Of a stretch of 64,000 nucleotides of DNA, positions 29,689 to 39,756 are shown piece after piece (position 1 is the first letter of the stretch; every line of letters begins with the position of its first letter). Location: the NCBI RefSeq assembly GCF_016938855.1, contig NZ_JAFHAP010000010.1:62001-126000 (forward strand), written 5' to 3'. The stretch comes from Polycladomyces zharkentensis. Its GTDB lineage: Bacteria; Bacillota; Bacilli; Thermoactinomycetales; JIR-001. Made by a program: the position numbers and the translations under genes. The notes beneath the pieces were generated by a model that was given only the letters and a program-made list of their open reading frames with translations, was not told the origin of the DNA and searched no databases.

Positions 29689-31224
29689 TTGACACCAATT
29701 GTGGGGTATCTGGTTCTCATTGTGTTTGGCGTCGGATTTACTGTTATCACCGCTGTTCTGCACCGCATGGCTATGAAACGTCACGGAAATGAAATGACAG
29801 CGGAGCGTTTCAATACTGCCGGCAGAAGTGTGGGTGTCGGACTGGCCAGCGCCTCCATCGTGGCTGCTTGGACCTGGGCGGCCACCATTATGATGTCGTC
29901 TTCAACGGGCTACCAGTATGGAATCAGTGGGCCTTACTGGTATGCAGCAGGAGCCACTATCCAAATATTGTTATTCGCAATTATCGCAATACATTTAAAA
30001 CAAAAAGCACCACAAGCGCATACGTTCTTGGAATTCATCGCCCAACGATTTGACAAAAAAAATCATCGGCTGATGCTGGGATTTGCATTGATGACGAACA
30101 TCATCGTCACATCGATGATCATTCTTGGCGGAGCGATTACATTGAACCAACTGACGGGGATGAACCTGTACCTGGCCGCATTTCTGATCCCCCTGAGCTT
30201 TACGATCTATACGATGATCGGCGGATTGAAAGCCTCGTTCATCGCAGACTATCTGCACACCGTCATTTTATTTATCGTGCTGGCCGTATTGGGCGTAGCG
30301 ATCTATACCAAGTTCGGCATCACCCCCATATACGAGGGATTGCGCCACCTTCCGGAATCGAAGCAGATGCTGACCATGGCTTCCATCCCCGGGCTGATGT
30401 TCGGTGTGATCAACATCGTCGGTAACTTCGGCACCGTTTTTGTCGACCAAGCTTACTGGCAAAGAGCGATTGCCAGCACTGATCGGGCCGCTTCCAAGGC
30501 TTTCATTTACGGAGGTCTCGCCTGGTTCTCCATTCCATTCGCCGTCGCCACCATTCTGGGGGTGAGCGCGGCCGGACTGGGGATCGCCGTACCGACACCG
30601 GATTCCGTGGCTCCCATCATGGCTTCCCATGCATTGGGCACGGTCGGTTCGGTCCTGTTCCTCATCATGCTGTTCATGGCCGTTACGTCGGCGGGATCGG
30701 CGGAACTCACCGCAGTAACCAATATTCTGGTGACAGATGTTTACCGCCATTCCATCAACCCCGACGCGGACAGTAAAACCCTGCTCCGGGTATCCCGTTG
30801 GATCACGCTTGGTTTCGGAATCGCGATGAGCATCTTTTCCATTTTGCTCTTTTATCTGGGCATCAGTCTGGGATTTGTGTATATGGCGATGGGCATATTC
30901 GTCAGTTCGGCGGTCATCCCGGTGGCACTCGGTTTGATGTGGAAACGGACGACCAATGAAGGGGCCTTTTACGGAACGTTGCTCGGTATGATCGGGGGGA
31001 TTGTGATTTGGCTCTTTTCCGCATATCAACTCACCGGTCTTATCAATGTTGATTCCCTGGGCCAACTGTATCCCATGCTTTTCGGGAACCTTGCTGTTTT
31101 CATCGTCAGCGGCATCATCACCATCGGTCACAGCCTGACATCATCCACCGAATTTCAGTTTGAATCGTTGAAAGGCAAATTTAAGAGCTTTGACGAAGTT
31201 GCGGAACGGGAGGAAACGGCATGA
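29689..31224 (+). CDS. Urea/sodium symporter, SSS family (DUR3-like)
   Basis: Polytopic solute:sodium symporter, 511 residues with about 13 hydrophobic helices. Family features include TAGRSVGVGLASASIVAAWTW near the start and FVDQAYWQRAIAS in the middle. The divergent position from urease with a shared nitrogen-control box argues for urea as substrate. TTG start at 29689 after GAGGAGGG. Allantoin or another amide is the alternative. Confidence 0.85.
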   Translation: MTPIVGYLVLIVFGVGFTVITAVLHRMAMKRHGNEMTAERFNTAGRSVGVGLASASIVAAWTWAATIMMSSSTGYQYGISGPYWYAAGATIQILLFAIIAIHLKQKAPQAHTFLEFIAQRFDKKNHRLMLGFALMTNIIVTSMIILGGAITLNQLTGMNLYLAAFLIPLSFTIYTMIGGLKASFIADYLHTVILFIVLAVLGVAIYTKFGITPIYEGLRHLPESKQMLTMASIPGLMFGVINIVGNFGTVFVDQAYWQRAIASTDRAASKAFIYGGLAWFSIPFAVATILGVSAAGLGIAVPTPDSVAPIMASHALGTVGSVLFLIMLFMAVTSAGSAELTAVTNILVTDVYRHSINPDADSKTLLRVSRWITLGFGIAMSIFSILLFYLGISLGFVYMAMGIFVSSAVIPVALGLMWKRTTNEGAFYGTLLGMIGGIVIWLFSAYQLTGLINVDSLGQLYPMLFGNLAVFIVSGIITIGHSLTSSTEFQFESLKGKFKSFDEVAEREETA

Positions 31225-31451
31225 AAGATCAACGGTTGGCGAAGGAAACCCGATTGTACACACGTTGGGCGACCGGATTGAGTTTGGTGTTGATCGTGAT
31301 CTGGCCGGGTATCATGTTTGCGACCGGTTACGTCTACAGCTTGTCCTTTTTCAAAGCGTGGGTGGCGTTGGCGTTCGGATGGATGATCGCGGCCGCCGTC
31401 TTTATCACGATTCGCCCCCTGATTGAATTGTACAGGGAGTACAAAAGGTGA
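31221..31451 (+). CDS. Small membrane partner of the symporter
   Basis: 76 residues with two membrane helices (about 16-37 and 46-66) and charged ends. Its ATG overlaps the symporter stop codon (ATGA), so the two are translationally coupled. Small two-helix proteins accompany several SSS and related carriers; no known name is offered. Confidence 0.75.
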   Translation: MKDQRLAKETRLYTRWATGLSLVLIVIWPGIMFATGYVYSLSFFKAWVALAFGWMIAAAVFITIRPLIELYREYKR

Positions 31452-31584
31452 GCACACCGGCCACCCTGGCTCAGGCCAAGAAGCCTCACGGTCTGAGCAG
31501 GGAACCGGTTTCAAGCACCCTCTGTGTGAATTTCGGGTGCTTTCGCGATGCTGGTTCCCATCCACCATATCATTTGTGTCCTTC

Positions 31585-31620
31585 CCCCGAACGGACTGAT
31601 CACCGTTCGGGGACATATTT
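31585..31620 (+). terminator. Terminator between the symporter operon and the yezG-like pseudogene
   Basis: Perfect 10-bp stem (31585... with ...31612) around an eight-base loop; ATATTTT follows on the plus strand. A similar but eroded sequence follows the second yezG fragment near 49.0 kb. Confidence 0.7.
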
Positions 31621-31623
31621 TCA

Positions 31624-32138
31624 TCAATCGCTTTCATCCACGGCATCCTTCAAATATTCTTCCAAAATCCGCTTCCCAAGGTTACTCTTCGGAACAAGCC
31701 CAAGATATTTATATCTCCAAATTACCATTCTGTCATAATGATCCGTTTTGGATAAATCCTCGTAACCATATTCGACCTGAAACTTCCCCGAATGATCAAA
31801 GACCATCATGAACGTGGTCCACGGCTCATGACCGCTTTGTTGAAACTCATTCCACAAGTTTTTAATCTGATCATAGAATTGATCCACCCGTTTTTCGAAC
31901 TCTTCCTCGTCCACTTGGAACAACTCGGGAATATCAAAAATTTGCACGGGTTCTTCATTTGATAGTAAAAATAGTTACTTTGTACACCATCCATTCGTTC
32001 TCCATATACATATACCTTCGTCCATTCCTCCGGGATCATTTCCATCACCGTTTGGGCGATTGATTGATACATACTGTCCAGTTTTGCATGATCCATCCGA
32101 TTAACCCCCGCAACATTTTCAAATGTTTCAGTGTCCAT
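31624..32138 (-). pseudogene. Frameshifted YezG-family immunity protein gene
   Basis: Two overlapping frames make up one protein. The first (from 32138) gives KLDSMYQSIAQTVMEMIPEEW and VYVYGERMDGVQSNYFYY; the second (ending 31624) continues with QIFDIPELFQVDEEEFEKRV, EPWTTFMMVFDHSGKFQVEY and VIWRYKYLGLVP. Together they match the DUF600/YezG antitoxin family, which neutralises LXG-type nuclease toxins. The frame changes near 31960, consistent with loss of one base. No toxin gene is adjacent. AT-rich compared with its neighbours. Confidence 0.78.
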
Positions 32139-32219
32139 ACACGTTCACCTGTCTGATACCCTACTTCCGTCTTGTTGTGAATCTCCTTGTATGCTTCGGT
32201 TCTTAACGAAACGGTCAGC

Positions 32220-32332
32220 GTGACTTGCCCCACACCTGAAGCACCAGAGGCACTCCTTGGTCGACATGGGCTTCTCGTTCGTCCGGCGTGGCAACCCATG
32301 GCTGAGTTTTCCCGCTCGCTCTTTATAAAAAG
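32220..32332 (-). repeat. IS605-type right-end relic, copy A (solo)
   Basis: Reverse strand carries the element-family core AAGGAGTGCCTCTGGTGCTT followed by GTGTGGGGCAAGTCAC, as in copies B and C, preceded by GTTGCCACGCCGG and by GAGCGGGAAAAC. No coding part remains. It directly follows the terminator of the decayed aldo/keto reductase gene. The 20 bases after the presumed end (32219 downward) would be guide position if this still acted as an omegaRNA. Confidence 0.5.
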
Positions 32333-32358
32333 AGACCCCGCGCGAACCGAACGGGGTC
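32328..32358 (-). terminator. Terminator of the aldo/keto reductase pseudogene
   Basis: Reverse strand: GACCCCG (32358-32352) pairs with CGGGGTC (32340-32334), followed by TCTTTTT. Confidence 0.75.
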
Positions 32359-32370
32359 CGTTTTGTCTTC

Positions 32371-33033
32371 TCACGCTTTCCCTGCTTGGGGATGATCGTC
32401 ACTCACCCAATCGGCGGTTTTGGCGTTGGAAATCACATTCTCCACATCTTTGCAGCCCGGGATGACACAGGTCACTGCCGGATGTTTCAGACACCATGCA
32501 AGTGCCCACTGTGCTATCCCCATCTCTTCGGGCACTTCATTGTGCCGAACTTCCTCCACCATTTGGGTATTTTTGTCATTTCTTCTTGTAACCGGTTGCG
32601 GACATCATTTTGCCGAAATACCACACCCAGTCGATAGTTGTCGCTCAAAAGCCCGCTGACCGGCGGCACCCGTGAAAGTACACCAAGACCTTGCCATTAC
32701 CAGGAAGGAAATACCCGTTCTTCCGGTTTTCTGCACGTCCTCCGGCGACAATGATGGGTCTGGTTCATATGACCATGGAACTGATGACCGAATTTGATCG
32801 CTATCATCCCATCCTGTCTTTCCCGTTGGATTGATTTCCCGATGAAAGATTCGGACAAATGATCGCCGTAGCATTCAGCCGTGTCGATCAGGTTGATCCC
32901 CTTTTCTTGCCGTGGCCAAAATCCGGTCGACTTCAACCTGGGTAAACGACTTGCCCCACTCACCGTCGAATTGCCGAGTCCCTACGCCAATAACCGACAT
33001 GTTCAATCCAGTTTTTCTGTCTGCGGTATTCAT
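32371..33033 (-). pseudogene. Aldo/keto reductase pseudogene
   Basis: Starts with a good ribosome site (GAGGAGTG) and MNTADRKTGLNMSVIGVGTR, then jumps frame to GINLIDTAECYGDHLSESFIG (catalytic Asp and Tyr of the family), jumps again, and ends with EEMGIAQWALAWCLKHPAV and VIPGCKDVENVISNA. At least two frameshifts and a shortened middle make it non-functional. Family members are about 310-330 residues. Confidence 0.85.
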
Positions 33034-33104
33034 CCCAATCACTCCTCGTCCGGTGCATTCAGTTTCCGGAATAACGATTATTTCAAACATTTTGTCAATA
33101 ATTG

Positions 33105-33138
33105 AAAGCAAAACCCAGCCATTACTGGGTTTTGCTTT
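33105..33138. terminator. Terminator of murC
   Basis: Perfect 14-bp stem (33105-33118 with 33125-33138), six-base loop; the reverse strand ends in TTTTGCTTT. It lies 18 bases beyond the murC stop. Confidence 0.85.
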
Positions 33139-33156
33139 GTTCACTCACCTTCCCCG

Positions 33157-34551
33157 TCAACCGCGATCCTTGACGGTCCGTTTCTCCTCCAACGCCGGCA
33201 CCAGTTCATGCGCCACCCGCCAAATGTCGCCTGCTCCCATCGTCATCACGACATCGCCGGGGCGCGTATGTTCGAGCAGGTACTGTTTTACTTCCTCTTT
33301 GGTATCAAAATACCGCACGTTGTGATTGCTGTTTTGTCGGATCAACTCCGCCAACCGCTCCGCGGTGACACCATCGATCGGCTTTTCCCCCGGCGGAGCG
33401 TAAATGCGATTGATGATCACTTCGTCTGCTTCACCGAAAGCGCGGCTGAATTCATTCATCAACAGATGCGTTCGGGAATAGCGCTGGGGCTGGAAGACCA
33501 CCACGATCCGCCGGTTCAGCGCCTGGGTTGCCTGGATGGTCGCCCGTATTTCCGTCGGATGGTGTGCGTAATCATCCACAACCAAAATGTTGTCCACTTC
33601 CCCGATCACCTGGAAGCGCCGTTTGGCCCCGCTGAATTGTGCAATCGCCCGTGCGGCTTCTTCGAATGGCACGCCCGCATGCATGCATGCGATGATTGCG
33701 GCCATCGCGTTAGCCACATTGTGAAGACCGGGAACGTTCAGTTTCACTTCTCCGAGCGGGGTGTCCCCTTTTTTCATGGTAAACGTGATTTGACGCAGGT
33801 GCTGACGGATCCCTTCCGCCGTATAATCAGCATTTTGGTGTAATGCATACGTAACCACACGGACGTCCAAATCCTTCACCATCTCGCGCAGGTGCGGGTC
33901 ATCCATGCACAACACGGCCAGCCCGCCCGGTTTCACTTGGCTCAAAAATTGGCGGTACGCCCGTTTCAGATTGTCAAATTGTCCTTCGTAATTTTCCAGA
34001 TGATCCGGTTCGATGTTGGTGACCACAGCCACTTCCGGGTAATATTCCAGGAACGTACCGTCGCTCTCGTCCGCTTCGGCGACGACAAAATCGCTTTTGC
34101 CAGCCTTGGCGTTGCTGCCGAGTCCGACCACTTCCCCGCCGATGATGAACGAGGGATCGACGCCGCAAATCTCCAGTGTTTGTGCGATCATGGACGAGGT
34201 GGTCGTTTTCCCGTGCGCGCCGGCCACGGCAATCCCCTTTTTGTCATTGAGCAGACGGGCCAGCATTTGGGAACGGTGCAATACCGGAATCCCTTTTGCT
34301 TTTGCGGCTTGCAGCTCCACGTTGTCCATCGCGATACTGGAGGAGTAGACAACCACGTCCGGCTCCCCGACCTGCGCTGCATCATGACCGATATGGACGA
34401 CGGCACCCCGTTTGACCAGATTTTCCGCCAATTTGTTCATGGCGACATCCGATCCGGTCACTTTGACCCCCTGATCCAACAATACACGGGCGATCGCGCT
34501 CATGCCGTATCCGCCGATCCCGATAAAATGAACGTGTTTGGTCTCGTTCAT
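33157..34551 (-). CDS. murC: UDP-N-acetylmuramate--L-alanine ligase
   Basis: Adds L-alanine to UDP-MurNAc, the first amino acid of the peptidoglycan stem. 464 residues; nucleotide-binding HFIGIGGYGMSA at the start, ATP loop GAHGKTTT at 111-118, and the Mur-ligase EADESDGTF motif. Located 15 bases after folC, its fold relative; in B. subtilis murC is not at this position. Confidence 0.96.
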   Translation of the reverse strand: MNETKHVHFIGIGGYGMSAIARVLLDQGVKVTGSDVAMNKLAENLVKRGAVVHIGHDAAQVGEPDVVVYSSSIAMDNVELQAAKAKGIPVLHRSQMLARLLNDKKGIAVAGAHGKTTTSSMIAQTLEICGVDPSFIIGGEVVGLGSNAKAGKSDFVVAEADESDGTFLEYYPEVAVVTNIEPDHLENYEGQFDNLKRAYRQFLSQVKPGGLAVLCMDDPHLREMVKDLDVRVVTYALHQNADYTAEGIRQHLRQITFTMKKGDTPLGEVKLNVPGLHNVANAMAAIIACMHAGVPFEEAARAIAQFSGAKRRFQVIGEVDNILVVDDYAHHPTEIRATIQATQALNRRIVVVFQPQRYSRTHLLMNEFSRAFGEADEVIINRIYAPPGEKPIDGVTAERLAELIRQNSNHNVRYFDTKEEVKQYLLEHTRPGDVVMTMGAGDIWRVAHELVPALEEKRTVKDRG

Positions 34552-34566
34552 CCTGCCCACCAACCT

Positions 34567-35895
34567 TTATCCTTGATTTTCCCCTGATACCACATGCTTG
34601 CGAATGTCGGACACGAGAAACAGTGATCCCGTCACCATGATGAGATCATCCGCGGACGCCCGTTGTCGCAGGTGGTTCAGTCCTTGCTCCGGCGTGTCGG
34701 CCGTTTCCACTTCCGCGGAAGTAAGTGACCGTACCAACCCGGCGAGCCGTTCCGCTTTCATCGCTCGAGGGTGATCCGCCTGTGTGATGACGATATGTTC
34801 AGCCAGCTGCACCAACGGTCGCAGCACCCGTTCCACCTCTTTGTCTTCCATCACGGAGAGCAACAAGTGCAATCGCCGGTATGTCAGTTGCTTGGACAGA
34901 AACGCCGCCAACGCTTCCGCTCCTTCCGGATTGTGTGCGCCGTCCAGCCAGATTGGCGGATCATCCGCCACTTTTTCCAATCGTCCGGGCCATTGCACCT
35001 TGGAAAATCCGGCCAACACATCTTCGTCTTCCAATACCGTGGCGTAAAACTGACGCAACACTTCCAGGGTCATCATCGCCGTGGCTGCATTTTTCACCTG
35101 GTGCTCTCCCGCCAGCGGAATGGTGATCTCCTCCAATGTCCGATACATATTGCGGAATCGGATACGCTGATGTGACGGCGTTGATTCGATCATTTCCGCG
35201 GCATAATCCCGCCCGATCAGATACAGGGAGCTTCGACCCGTTTTCACCTTTTCTTCGATCACCCGCACGGCGGTCTCATCCTCACAACCGCACACCACGG
35301 GTACACCCGGCTTGATGATGCCGGCTTTCTCCTCTGCGATCTGAGATAATGAATCCCCTAATAAATGTATGTGATCATGCCCGACATTGGTAATGACCGA
35401 CACCAACGGATATACCACGTTGGTCGCGTCCCACCTGCCTCCAAGCCCCGTCTCCCAAACAATAAACCACGGCAGGGCTTCTTTGGCGAAATAACAAATC
35501 GCCAGCAACGTCCAAAATTCAAACGGCGAAGGTTGTCCGACGCCGGATCGGATCATTTCCTCGACAACGGGTTTCAGCTCGTTGGCCCAGCGTACGAACG
35601 ATTCCTCAGAGATGTTTTCTCCGTCAAAACGAATGCGTTCGCTCCAATGCATCAGATAGGGAGACGTAAACATCCCCACCGGATAACCGGCCTGTTCAAG
35701 CACCTTGGCGACCATCGCCGCCGTTGAGCCTTTGCCGTTGGTCCCGGCAATATGAATCCATTTCATCCGGCGCTCCGGATGCCCCAACCGATCCAGCGCC
35801 CATTCCATCCGGTCCAGTCCCGGTTGGATCGCTTGCACACACGTTTCATCCATCCAGCGAAACACGTCTTCAGCGGTGACAAACCGTTGATCCAT
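34567..35895 (-). CDS. folC: Folylpolyglutamate synthase/dihydrofolate synthase
   Basis: Attaches glutamates to folates. 442 residues; ATP loop GTNGKGST at 51-58, folate-site GRWDATNV and C-terminal DGAHNPEG. Follows valS by 58 bases, the same pair as in B. subtilis. Confidence 0.96.
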   Translation of the reverse strand: MDQRFVTAEDVFRWMDETCVQAIQPGLDRMEWALDRLGHPERRMKWIHIAGTNGKGSTAAMVAKVLEQAGYPVGMFTSPYLMHWSERIRFDGENISEESFVRWANELKPVVEEMIRSGVGQPSPFEFWTLLAICYFAKEALPWFIVWETGLGGRWDATNVVYPLVSVITNVGHDHIHLLGDSLSQIAEEKAGIIKPGVPVVCGCEDETAVRVIEEKVKTGRSSLYLIGRDYAAEMIESTPSHQRIRFRNMYRTLEEITIPLAGEHQVKNAATAMMTLEVLRQFYATVLEDEDVLAGFSKVQWPGRLEKVADDPPIWLDGAHNPEGAEALAAFLSKQLTYRRLHLLLSVMEDKEVERVLRPLVQLAEHIVITQADHPRAMKAERLAGLVRSLTSAEVETADTPEQGLNHLRQRASADDLIMVTGSLFLVSDIRKHVVSGENQG

Positions 35896-35953
35896 CCTGA
35901 CCGTTCCCTTCCGTCGACGACTCTGTTGTTGGGAGTGAAAGGGCAGGGGAAGC

Positions 35954-38608
35954 CTACCCTTTCAACTCGTTCAACCGTGCCAATACCTTTTCGCGTTTTT
36001 CGCGATACTCTTCCCCTTTACGCCGCTCTTCTTCCACAACGTGCTTCGGTGCCTTGGTCACAAATCCCTGGTTGGACAATTTTTTCTCCACCCGCGCCAC
36101 TTCGGCATCCAGCTTTTTCAACTCCGCTTCCAGCCGGGCGATCGTTTGGTCGATATCGATCAAGCCCGCCAGCGGCACGAACACCTCCGCACCGGTGACC
36201 ACCGCGGTCATCGCTTTGTCCGGGCGGGTGACGTCTTCTCCGACCGTGACCCGTTCCGCCCCGCACAGCCGGCGAATGGCCGCTTCGTTTTGCCGGATGG
36301 CCGACAACACCTCGGCATCGGCGCGGATCAGGAGTTCCACTTGCTGTTTGACCGGCACTTCCATCTCCGCCCGGATATTGCGCACCGAGCGGATGATCTC
36401 GATCAGCACCTGCATGTCCCGCACCGCTTCCGGTGCTTCCCACTCCGCAGACGGTTTCGGCCACTCGGCCACCGTGATGCTCCGACCGGCCGTCGGCAGG
36501 TGCTGCCAGATTTCCTCCGTCACAAACGGCATAAACGGATGCAGCAGGCGCAGCGATTGATCCAGCACATACGCCAAAACGGAGCGTGTCACCCGTTTGG
36601 CTTCTTCGTCTTCACCGTACAGCGGGAGTTTGGCGAACTCGATGTACCAGTCGCACAACTCGTCCCAGATAAAATTGTAAAGGACTCGCCCCACTTCGCC
36701 AAATTCATAGCGTTCCAACAGGCGGGTCGCTTCTTCAATCGTTTCGTTCAGCCGGTGCAAAATCCAGCGATCCGCCGTGGAGAACGGGCCGGTCAGCTTC
36801 AATTCCTCCGCCGAAACACCGTCCAGATGCATCAGGGCAAAACGGGACGCATTCCAGATCTTGTTGGCAAAGTTCCGAGCCGATTCCACGCGCTCCCAAC
36901 GGAAGCGTTGGTCATTGCCGGGCGTACAGCCGGTGGCCAGCATAAACCGCATCGCATCGGCACCGTACTTGTCGATCACTTCCATCGGATCGACGCCGTT
37001 GCCGAGTGACTTGGACATTTTGCGTCCTTCGGCATCCCGCACCAGACCGGTGATCAGCACGTCGCGGAACGGTTTTTGTCCCGTAAATTCCAACGCGGTA
37101 AAGATCATGCGGGCCACCCAGAAGTAGATGATGTCATACCCGGTGACCAATACGTCCGTCGGGAAATAGCGCTTCAAGTCTTTGGTCTCGTCCGGCCACC
37201 CCAACGTGGAGAACGGCCACAGCCCTGAGCTGAACCAGGTATCCAGCACATCCGGGTCCTGCTCCAGATTCCGGCTGCCGCATTTTGGACAGGTTTTTGG
37301 CTCTTCGCGCGCCACGGTCATTTCGCCGCAGTCGCCGCAATACCAGGCCGGGATGCGGTGACCCCACCACAATTGTCGCGAAATGCACCAATCGCGCACG
37401 TTTTCGATCCAGTGCAGATAAATCTTTTCAAACCGCTCCGGCACAAACCGGACCCCTTGACCCGACCGGGTTTGTTCGATGGCCCGTTCGGCAAGCGGCT
37501 TCATCCGCACAAACCATTGCGTGGACAGATACGGCTCCACCACCGCGCCGGATCGTTCGCTGTGCCCGACGGAATGCACGTGTTCTTCGATATGGACAAG
37601 TACGCCCTGTTCCTGCAGATCCTGAACGATGCGCTTCCGGCACTCGAACCGGTCCAACCCTTGGTACGGTCCCGCGTTCTCGTTCATCTTGCCTGTCTCG
37701 TCCATCACCAACACCTGCGGCAGGTTGTGACGCTGCCCGATCTCGAAATCGTTGGGATCGTGTGCCGGCGTGATTTTCACGGCACCGGAGCCGAACGACG
37801 GATCGACATATTCGTCGGCGATGATCGGGATTTCCCGGCCGATGATGGGCAGGATCACCGTTTTTCCGATCAGGTGCCGGTACCGTTCATCTTCCGGGTG
37901 AACCGCCACGGCCGTGTCGCCCAACATCGTCTCCGGACGCGTCGTGGCCACTTGGATGTATCCCGTGCCGTCTTTGAGCGGGTACCGCATGTGATACAGC
38001 GCGCCCTTCACTTCTTTATGGATCACTTCGATGTCCGAAAGCGCGGTGCGCGCGACCGGGTCCCAGTTGATGATGTATTTGCCGCGATAGATCAACCCTT
38101 TTTCATACAAACGCACAAACACTTCCCGCACCGCACGGGACAACCCTTCATCCAGGGTGAAACGTTCGCGCGAGTAGTCCAGCGACAGCCCCATCTTCCG
38201 CCATTGATCGCGGATGATCTGCGCATAGTGATGCTTCCATTCCCACACTTTCTCCAGGAATTTCTCCCGCCCCAGATCATGCCGGCTGATACCTTCTTCC
38301 CGAAGCGTCGCTTCCACCCGTGCCTGGGTAGCAATTCCCGCATGGTCCATGCCGGGCAACCACAGCGCGTCATAGCCCTGCATGCGTTTGAAGCGGATCA
38401 GCACGTCCTGCAGCGTATTGTTGAGCGCATGCCCGATGTGCAGATTGCCCGTGACATTGGGCGGGGGGATCACGATGGTAAACGGCTGTTTGTCCGAATC
38501 GGCGTCAGCGCGGAAAAAACCGCCCTCCAACCAGTAATCATACCATTTTTCCTCCGCCGCCTTGGGATCATAGGTCGGCGGCAATGATGCTTTCGGTTGT
38601 TCGGCCAT
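35954..38608 (-). CDS. valS: Valyl-tRNA synthetase
   Basis: Class I synthetase charging tRNA-Val. 884 residues; HIGH motif at 57-60 (GNLHIGHA), editing domain (about 190-350), zinc-binding CGDCGE and CPKCGS pairs, KMSKS in [14 protein letters not shown], and a C-terminal coiled coil (about 815-880) that contacts the tRNA. Start at 38608 follows GAGGAGG by eight bases. Confidence 0.98.
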   Translation of the reverse strand: MAEQPKASLPPTYDPKAAEEKWYDYWLEGGFFRADADSDKQPFTIVIPPPNVTGNLHIGHALNNTLQDVLIRFKRMQGYDALWLPGMDHAGIATQARVEATLREEGISRHDLGREKFLEKVWEWKHHYAQIIRDQWRKMGLSLDYSRERFTLDEGLSRAVREVFVRLYEKGLIYRGKYIINWDPVARTALSDIEVIHKEVKGALYHMRYPLKDGTGYIQVATTRPETMLGDTAVAVHPEDERYRHLIGKTVILPIIGREIPIIADEYVDPSFGSGAVKITPAHDPNDFEIGQRHNLPQVLVMDETGKMNENAGPYQGLDRFECRKRIVQDLQEQGVLVHIEEHVHSVGHSERSGAVVEPYLSTQWFVRMKPLAERAIEQTRSGQGVRFVPERFEKIYLHWIENVRDWCISRQLWWGHRIPAWYCGDCGEMTVAREEPKTCPKCGSRNLEQDPDVLDTWFSSGLWPFSTLGWPDETKDLKRYFPTDVLVTGYDIIYFWVARMIFTALEFTGQKPFRDVLITGLVRDAEGRKMSKSLGNGVDPMEVIDKYGADAMRFMLATGCTPGNDQRFRWERVESARNFANKIWNASRFALMHLDGVSAEELKLTGPFSTADRWILHRLNETIEEATRLLERYEFGEVGRVLYNFIWDELCDWYIEFAKLPLYGEDEEAKRVTRSVLAYVLDQSLRLLHPFMPFVTEEIWQHLPTAGRSITVAEWPKPSAEWEAPEAVRDMQVLIEIIRSVRNIRAEMEVPVKQQVELLIRADAEVLSAIRQNEAAIRRLCGAERVTVGEDVTRPDKAMTAVVTGAEVFVPLAGLIDIDQTIARLEAELKKLDAEVARVEKKLSNQGFVTKAPKHVVEEERRKGEEYREKREKVLARLNELKG

Positions 38609-38633
38609 GCCTCTAACCTCCTCACTTCCCAAA

Positions 38634-38925
38634 ACAAAATAACTCCTTCCATCACAAAGGACGGAAGGAGTTGTTTCCGCGGTACCACCTTTGTTCGCCC
38701 GTTCGAAGAACGGACGCCCTCAACTCCCGTATCGTGGGAAAACGGTTCGGCCTACTGCCGGTCGGGTTCAGCCGAACAGCTCCAGGGGGACGTTCACCGG
38801 CTCCGCCTTGGGAAACCTTCCAGCCTCAGGGTTTCCCTCTCTTGAAGGCGAACGACCGACTACTCTTCCCTGTCATCGCCGCTGGGTTTCATGATAGTTG
38901 TGAGTCGTTCTCTCCAGTGTAACAC
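38634..38925 (-). promoter_or_regulatory. T-box leader of valS
   Basis: Reverse strand: the T-box sequence AAAGGTGGTACCGCGGAAAC (about 38695-38676) is followed by a strong terminator, a 10-bp stem 38672-38663 with 38650-38641 and a T-rich tail. Upstream lie several GC-rich hairpins that should form stem I. Uncharged tRNA would pair its 3' end with the TGG of the T-box and stop termination. A GTC in the region near 38793 is a candidate valine specifier, not proven. Confidence 0.92.
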
Positions 38926-38939
38926 TGTCTCGTCATCTT

Positions 38940-38969
38940 ATTCTACAATGCACGGGACGGACACGTCAA
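38940..38969 (-). promoter_or_regulatory. Sigma-A promoter of the valS T-box transcript
   Basis: Reverse strand: TTGACG (38969-38964), 18-base spacer, TAGAAT (38945-38940). The -35 box starts 10 bases from the end of relic copy B. Confidence 0.8.
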
Positions 38970-38978
38970 ATCCCGCAA

Positions 38979-39265
38979 GTGACTTGCCCCACACGGCTGA
39001 GGCACCGGAGGCACTCCTTTGGTCACCGTGAGCTTCTCGTTCCCTCTGGCGTGGCAACCCACACCCATCGACGCATGCTTCGTCCAAGCCCGGGGGATTT
39101 TCCTCACACATTTTCGTTCTCATATTCATTTTCGGTTTTTTCCCAATATTCAGCCTGATTGTACCAAATTTTTGTCGGACTTGCGAGAGGGCTGAATCCC
39201 TCCCGCGTCCGACGCTTGCTTCTGCTTTCCCACTCACTTTTTATAAATAAGACAAGTCCAAATGC
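38979..39265 (-). repeat. IS605-type right-end/omegaRNA-like relic, copy B (solo)
   Basis: Reverse strand, 5' to 3': GAGTGGGAAAGC, a strong hairpin (GTCGGAC...GTCCGAC with an inner GGGAGGG/CCCTCTC stem, 39223-39177), a variable AT-rich part, GTTGCCACGCC, then AAAGGAGTGCCTCCGGTGCC and GTGTGGGGCAAGTCAC ending at 38979. The same order occurs in copy C. No open frame of substance. The end abuts the valS promoter. Confidence 0.6.
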
Positions 39266-39269
39266 GATC

Positions 39270-39431
39270 TTACCGAACCATACCAAACGCCCGCTCGACA
39301 CTTTCCATCATCAGACCGGGATTGGCGAGAAACGCCAGCAACAATACCGTGCACAACAGCATCACACTGAGAAAGATAATAAACAACACCCCGCGATAGG
39401 CACTCTTGACCATCGACTTGACCACGCTCAA
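39270..39431 (-). CDS. Small hypothetical membrane protein
   Basis: TTG start at 39431 preceded by AAAGGGGG gives 53 residues: a basic head, one membrane helix (about 14-36, VLFIIFLSVMLLCTVLLLAFL) and a short amphipathic tail. The frame is open upstream to 39617, but that part contains a terminator hairpin and no ribosome site. I do not recognise a family. Confidence 0.45.
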   Translation of the reverse strand: MSVVKSMVKSAYRGVLFIIFLSVMLLCTVLLLAFLANPGLMMESVERAFGMVR

Positions 39432-39526
39432 TCCGAAAACCCCCTTTGGTCCCTGACGACGATTTTCTCTCTTATATTTTGTTCTTTTCCGCTCGTATTG
39501 TCCAGCCATGAAAACAAAAACGGGCG

Positions 39527-39558
39527 AAAAAAGAAGTGCCCGCACACAGGGACACTTT
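39527..39558 (-). terminator. Terminator or attenuator before the small membrane protein gene
   Basis: Reverse strand: AAGTGTCCC (39557-39549) pairs with GGGCACTT (39541-39534) with a bulged T, followed by CTTTTTTC. A second, weaker hairpin with TTTTTG comes right after. Confidence 0.6.
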
Positions 39559-39756
39559 TTGCATACGATTTGACTGAAGGAAACTTTTTTCACACAGAGA
39601 AACATATGTGTCCCCATGCCAATCTTTTATGAAAGCAGGGAATTCCATGTTTCGCACGTGTCTTTGGATACTGGCATTGGCGTTGCCCATCAAAGCATGC
39701 GAGATGTGTTTGCAAAAATGGCTGAAACAAAGACATCGGCGATGAGATGAAGAAAC

